Shown piece by piece: positions 61,227-64,000 of a stretch of DNA of 64,000 nucleotides. The notes below the pieces were generated by a model, which was not told the DNA's origin, did no database searches, and saw only the letters and a list, made by a program, of their open reading frames with translations. The stretch comes from Cyclobacteriaceae bacterium (GTDB lineage Bacteria > Bacteroidota > Bacteroidia > Cytophagales > Cyclobacteriaceae). Position numbers and translations under genes: made by a program. Numbering within the stretch: position 1 is the first letter of the stretch; each line of letters starts with the position of its first letter. The stretch spans positions 124,001 through 188,000 of the forward strand of contig JAPZUF010000009.1 in the NCBI GenBank assembly GCA_027533395.1. The letters run 5' to 3'.

Positions 61227-62087
61227 ATGGAAAATGTATTAAGAATAGCGATTCAAAAATCAGGAAGATTACAAGAAGGTTCGCTGCAATTGTTAAAAGA
61301 AAGCGGGCTTTCCATCTCAAATGGAAAGGACCAACTGAAGGCCCAGGTAAGAAATTTCCCTGTAGAAATTCTTTTTCTACGCGATGATGATATTCCTCAA
61401 TATGTAGAAGATAAAGTAGCCGATGTGGGCATTGTAGGTGAAAATGTGTTCATAGAAAAAGAAAAGAAGAATACACTCATCAAACGATTGGATTTTGCGA
61501 AGTGCCGTTTATGTTTGGCTATTCCCCGAAGCGAAGCTTACACGGGTTTACAGTGGTTTCAGAATAAAAACATAGCTACTTCCTACCCTACTATCGTTTC
61601 TCAATTTTTGAAAAAAAATAACATCGAAGCAGGCATACACGAAATCAGCGGTTCCGTTGAAATTGCTCCGGGTATAGGTTTAGCAGATGGCATTTGCGAT
61701 ATCGTTAGCACAGGCTCAACACTTTTATCCAATGGATTAAAGGAGGTAGAAACCGTTTTGTATTCGGAAGCGGTAATGATTGCCACACCGGAGCTGGTAC
61801 AAGAAAAGCAAAACATTCTTAACAAATTGTTGTTCCGCATTGAAGCAGTGCAAAAAGCAAAGAACAACAAATATATTTTATTGAATTGCCCGAACGATGC
61901 CATCGAAAAAATTACAACGGTTATTCCGGGCATGAATAGTCCAACCATTTTACCCTTAAAAAAAGAAGGCTGGTCATCCTTACACTCAGTTGTTGATGAA
62001 AATGATTTCTGGCAAAAAATTGATCAGCTAAAAAGTTTTGGTGCGCAAGGCATCTTGGTAATACCTATTGAAAAAATGATTAAATAA
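61227..62087 (+). CDS. hisG: ATP phosphoribosyltransferase (long form)
   Basis: HisG condenses ATP and PRPP, the first step of histidine synthesis, and is the point of feedback control. The 286-residue protein begins at ATG 61227 (MENVLRIAIQKSGRLQEGS); an ATG one codon upstream is also possible. It has the N-terminal binding-protein-like fold, VADVGIVGENV, SGSVEIAPGIGLADGICDIVSTGSTL and a C-terminal regulatory domain (about 215-286; FRIEAVQKAKNNKYILLNCPND), which makes this the long, hexameric, HisZ-independent type. Confidence 0.97.
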   Translation: MENVLRIAIQKSGRLQEGSLQLLKESGLSISNGKDQLKAQVRNFPVEILFLRDDDIPQYVEDKVADVGIVGENVFIEKEKKNTLIKRLDFAKCRLCLAIPRSEAYTGLQWFQNKNIATSYPTIVSQFLKKNNIEAGIHEISGSVEIAPGIGLADGICDIVSTGSTLLSNGLKEVETVLYSEAVMIATPELVQEKQNILNKLLFRIEAVQKAKNNKYILLNCPNDAIEKITTVIPGMNSPTILPLKKEGWSSLHSVVDENDFWQKIDQLKSFGAQGILVIPIEKMIK

Positions 62088-62098
62088 CGCTTAATTAT

Positions 62099-63388
62099 AT
62101 GCAGATATTTATTAATCCAGATCAACACCAGTGGAGTAAGCTTGCAACACGTCCGCAACTATCTCTTGAATTTTTAGAAAGTGCAACACGCAACATTTTA
62201 GCGAGGGTGCAACAATCTGGCGATGCAGCGTTGTTCGCATTAACCGAACAGCACGATAAAGCTAAGTTACAATCCTTAGTTGTGAGTGAAGAAGAAATTC
62301 AAACTGCCAACAGCAGATTGAGTGCAGACCTCAAGCTAGCTATCTTACAAGCCAAAGCGAATATCGAAAAATTTCACGCAGCACAATCACGAAACGAACA
62401 TATAATTGAAACGATGCCCGGTGTTAAGTGTTGGCGCAAGGCCGTTCCAATTTCTAAAGTTGGTATTTATATTCCGGGTGGAACCGCTCCGTTGTTTTCT
62501 ACTGTCTTAATGCTAGCTGTTCCCGCCTCATTAGCTGGTTGCAAAGAAATTATTTTATGCTCACCACCTGATAGCAGCGGACAGATTCATGATGCTATCT
62601 TATTCGCTGCATCCGTTACAGGAGTTACCAAAATTATAAAAGCAGGAGGTGCGCAAGCGATAGCTGCCTTAGCGTATGGTACTGAATCTGTTCCTAAAGT
62701 GCATAAAATTTTCGGACCGGGCAATCAGTATGTAACCAAAGCCAAACAATTGGTTAATCAAGAAGGAACGGCCATCGATATGCCTGCAGGACCATCAGAA
62801 GTTTTAGTATTGGTTGATGAAAGTGCTGACCCTACTTTTGTTGCGGCCGACTTACTTGCACAAGCAGAACATGGCGTGGATAGCCAAGTAATGTTAGTAA
62901 CAACCTCAAGAGAAATTATTAATCAGGTAGAAAAAGAAATTGATAAACAACTAAAAGCCTTACCAAGAAAAGAGTTAGCTCAACAAGCTTTGCAGAATAG
63001 CAGAGTTTTGTATTTCGCAGCACAAGAAACTGCGTTAGACTTTGTTAACTTCTATTCACCGGAACATTTAATCATCAATACAAAAAATGAAAACGAAGTT
63101 GTAGAGAAAATAACAGATGCAGGATCTGTTTTCATTGGTGCTTATACCCCGGAATCAGCTGGTGATTATGCTTCCGGAACGAATCATACTTTGCCTACCA
63201 ATGGCTATGCAAAAGCATATGCCGGAGTTTCATTAGATAGTTTTGTGAAAAACATTACGTATCAGCAAATCAGTGAAGAAGGTATTCAACATATCGGACC
63301 GATAGTAACAACCATGGCAGAAGCAGAATTACTAAAAGCACATGCCGAAGCCATCACCATTCGTTTACAAAAATTAAAGTCAAAATGA
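62099..63388 (+). CDS. hisD: Histidinol dehydrogenase
   Basis: HisD oxidises histidinol to histidine in two NAD-dependent steps and needs zinc. The 429-residue protein has VGIYIPGGTAPLFSTVLMLAVPA, AGGAQAIAALAYGTESVPKVHKIFGPGNQYVTKAKQLV, MPAGPSEVLVLVDESADP and DLLAQAEHGVDSQVMLVTTS. It also has the zinc-site and catalytic region FYSPEHLIINTK and GDYASGTNHTLPTNGYAKAYAGVSLDSF. It follows hisG by 11 bases and overlaps hisC by four. Confidence 0.98.
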   Translation: MQIFINPDQHQWSKLATRPQLSLEFLESATRNILARVQQSGDAALFALTEQHDKAKLQSLVVSEEEIQTANSRLSADLKLAILQAKANIEKFHAAQSRNEHIIETMPGVKCWRKAVPISKVGIYIPGGTAPLFSTVLMLAVPASLAGCKEIILCSPPDSSGQIHDAILFAASVTGVTKIIKAGGAQAIAALAYGTESVPKVHKIFGPGNQYVTKAKQLVNQEGTAIDMPAGPSEVLVLVDESADPTFVAADLLAQAEHGVDSQVMLVTTSREIINQVEKEIDKQLKALPRKELAQQALQNSRVLYFAAQETALDFVNFYSPEHLIINTKNENEVVEKITDAGSVFIGAYTPESAGDYASGTNHTLPTNGYAKAYAGVSLDSFVKNITYQQISEEGIQHIGPIVTTMAEAELLKAHAEAITIRLQKLKSK

Positions 63389-64000
63389 GTTTCTCGCTAG
63401 ACACAATCATTCGCAACAATATTAAACAGATGAAGCCTTACTCCTCTGCACGCGATGAATTTAAAGGAGAAGCCGATGTTTATTTAGATGCGAACGAAAA
63501 CCCATTTGAGAATGGTTACAATCGTTATCCTGACCCCTTACAAATCAAAGTAAAGGAGCGACTTGCTGCAATAAAAAATACTAAGGTTGAAAACATTATT
63601 CTTGGAAATGGTAGCGATGAGATAATCGATTTACTCATTAGAGCTTGTTGTGAACCCGGCAAAGATGCCATTCTTTTAGCTGAACCCACTTATGGCATGT
63701 ATGGTGTTTGTGCACAAGTGAATAACGTGGCTGTCAAGAAGATATCTCTTACTAAAGAATTCCAACTCGATTGGAATGCTATTCTCCAAGTTGATTTTTC
63801 AACTATAAAGATCACTTTCATTTGTTCGCCCAACAATCCGAGTGGGAATTTATTTAAAAAAGAAGATGTCATTTCATTGATTAAACAAAGTAAAGGAATT
63901 GTAGTAGTTGATGAAGCATATATTGATTTTGCAAACGATGAAGGATTTCTTCCCATGCTCAATCAATTTCCTAACCTTGTGGTGATGCAAACTTTTTCTA
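63385..64000 (+). CDS. hisC: Histidinol-phosphate aminotransferase, N-terminal part (cut by window end)
   Basis: The frame opens with an ATG overlapping the hisD stop (ATGA) and is open to the last base, giving about 205 residues. Family motifs seen are LDANENPFENGYNRYPDPLQIKVKERLA, LGNGSDEIIDLLIRACCEPGKDAILLAEPTYGMYGVCAQ, CSPNNPSGN and VVVDEAYIDFA (Asp as PLP partner). The PLP lysine would follow QTFS just past the window. HisC transfers the amino group of glutamate to imidazole-acetol phosphate. Confidence 0.95.
   Translation, partial: MSFSLDTIIRNNIKQMKPYSSARDEFKGEADVYLDANENPFENGYNRYPDPLQIKVKERLAAIKNTKVENIILGNGSDEIIDLLIRACCEPGKDAILLAEPTYGMYGVCAQVNNVAVKKISLTKEFQLDWNAILQVDFSTIKITFICSPNNPSGNLFKKEDVISLIKQSKGIVVVDEAYIDFANDEGFLPMLNQFPNLVVMQTFS

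Overview
The window is a gene-dense, AT-rich stretch of a Bacteroidota chromosome, most likely a Chitinophagales/Sphingobacteriales-type lineage. The evidence is the family content: a DUF3098 gene between ftsX and uppP, a HYC_CC_PP protein beside an HMA-domain gene and a TonB receptor, secreted TPR-CHAT and VPS10-like proteins, and ECF sigma/anti-sigma pairs. Start codons lack clear Shine-Dalgarno sequences, and several match the Bacteroidota -7 promoter box TAnnTTTG. I see no tRNA, rRNA, insertion sequence, prophage or CRISPR array. No gene-free gap exceeds about 260 bases.

Layout. 1-4.2 kb: end of an ECF sigma factor and its anti-sigma partner, a small secreted protein, adenosylhomocysteinase, a DsbA-type oxidoreductase and biotin ligase. 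4.2-6.7 kb: rsfS and ftsH. 6.8-13.2 kb (minus strand): a SUKH-like protein, then a tightly packed run phoH-comEC-enoyl-CoA hydratase-recQ. 13.2-18.1 kb (plus): SAM hydrolase, a small monooxygenase, an ACMSD-like amidohydrolase, a secreted zinc-finger-like protein, the tRNA hydroxylase trhO and an M23 peptidase. 18.2-24.9 kb: an outer-membrane beta-barrel followed by a secreted TPR-CHAT protease-like protein, facing a minus-strand metal-uptake-like cluster (TonB receptor, HMA protein, HYC_CC_PP protein). 25-29.5 kb: pcm, a thioesterase, an unknown gene, the membrane pyrophosphatase hppA and a DUF2147 protein. 29.5-36 kb: a second sigma/anti-sigma pair, then ftsX-DUF3098-uppP-truB-ribF and the two subunits of succinyl-CoA:3-ketoacid CoA-transferase. 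36-40.8 kb: lipoprotein, DUF4846, TonB, DUF1801, a ferritin-VIT1 fusion, a YkgJ-type protein and an unknown gene. 40.9-45 kb: a WYL regulator coupled to an SF1 helicase, and a SUKH-LRR protein. 45-53.7 kb (minus): a MacB/LolE-type ABC transporter with a secreted DUF3299-like partner, a 1081-residue VPS10-like protein, and a third sigma/anti-sigma operon. 53.9-61 kb: methyltransferase, membrane protein, MFS transporter, surface-repeat protein, Kelch-like lipoprotein, ABA4-like protein and a 7-TM protein. 61-64 kb: the histidine operon hisG-hisD-hisC, with hisC cut by the window end.

The clearest non-obvious signal is upstream of hisG. A 25-codon reading frame has five His codons among six consecutive codons. 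It is followed by a terminator hairpin and by a segment inside the leader that can pair with the terminator's 5' arm. That is the layout of a classical transcription attenuator. Other points of interest are three copies of a CACGAT-centred palindrome (one serving as the ahcY terminator), a possible terminator inside the hppA leader, paired 22-bp repeats upstream of the SUKH gene, the WYL-helicase pair, the secreted CHAT protein with its beta-barrel neighbour, and the SUKH-LRR fusion. I found no multi-gene system that I can confidently call undescribed.
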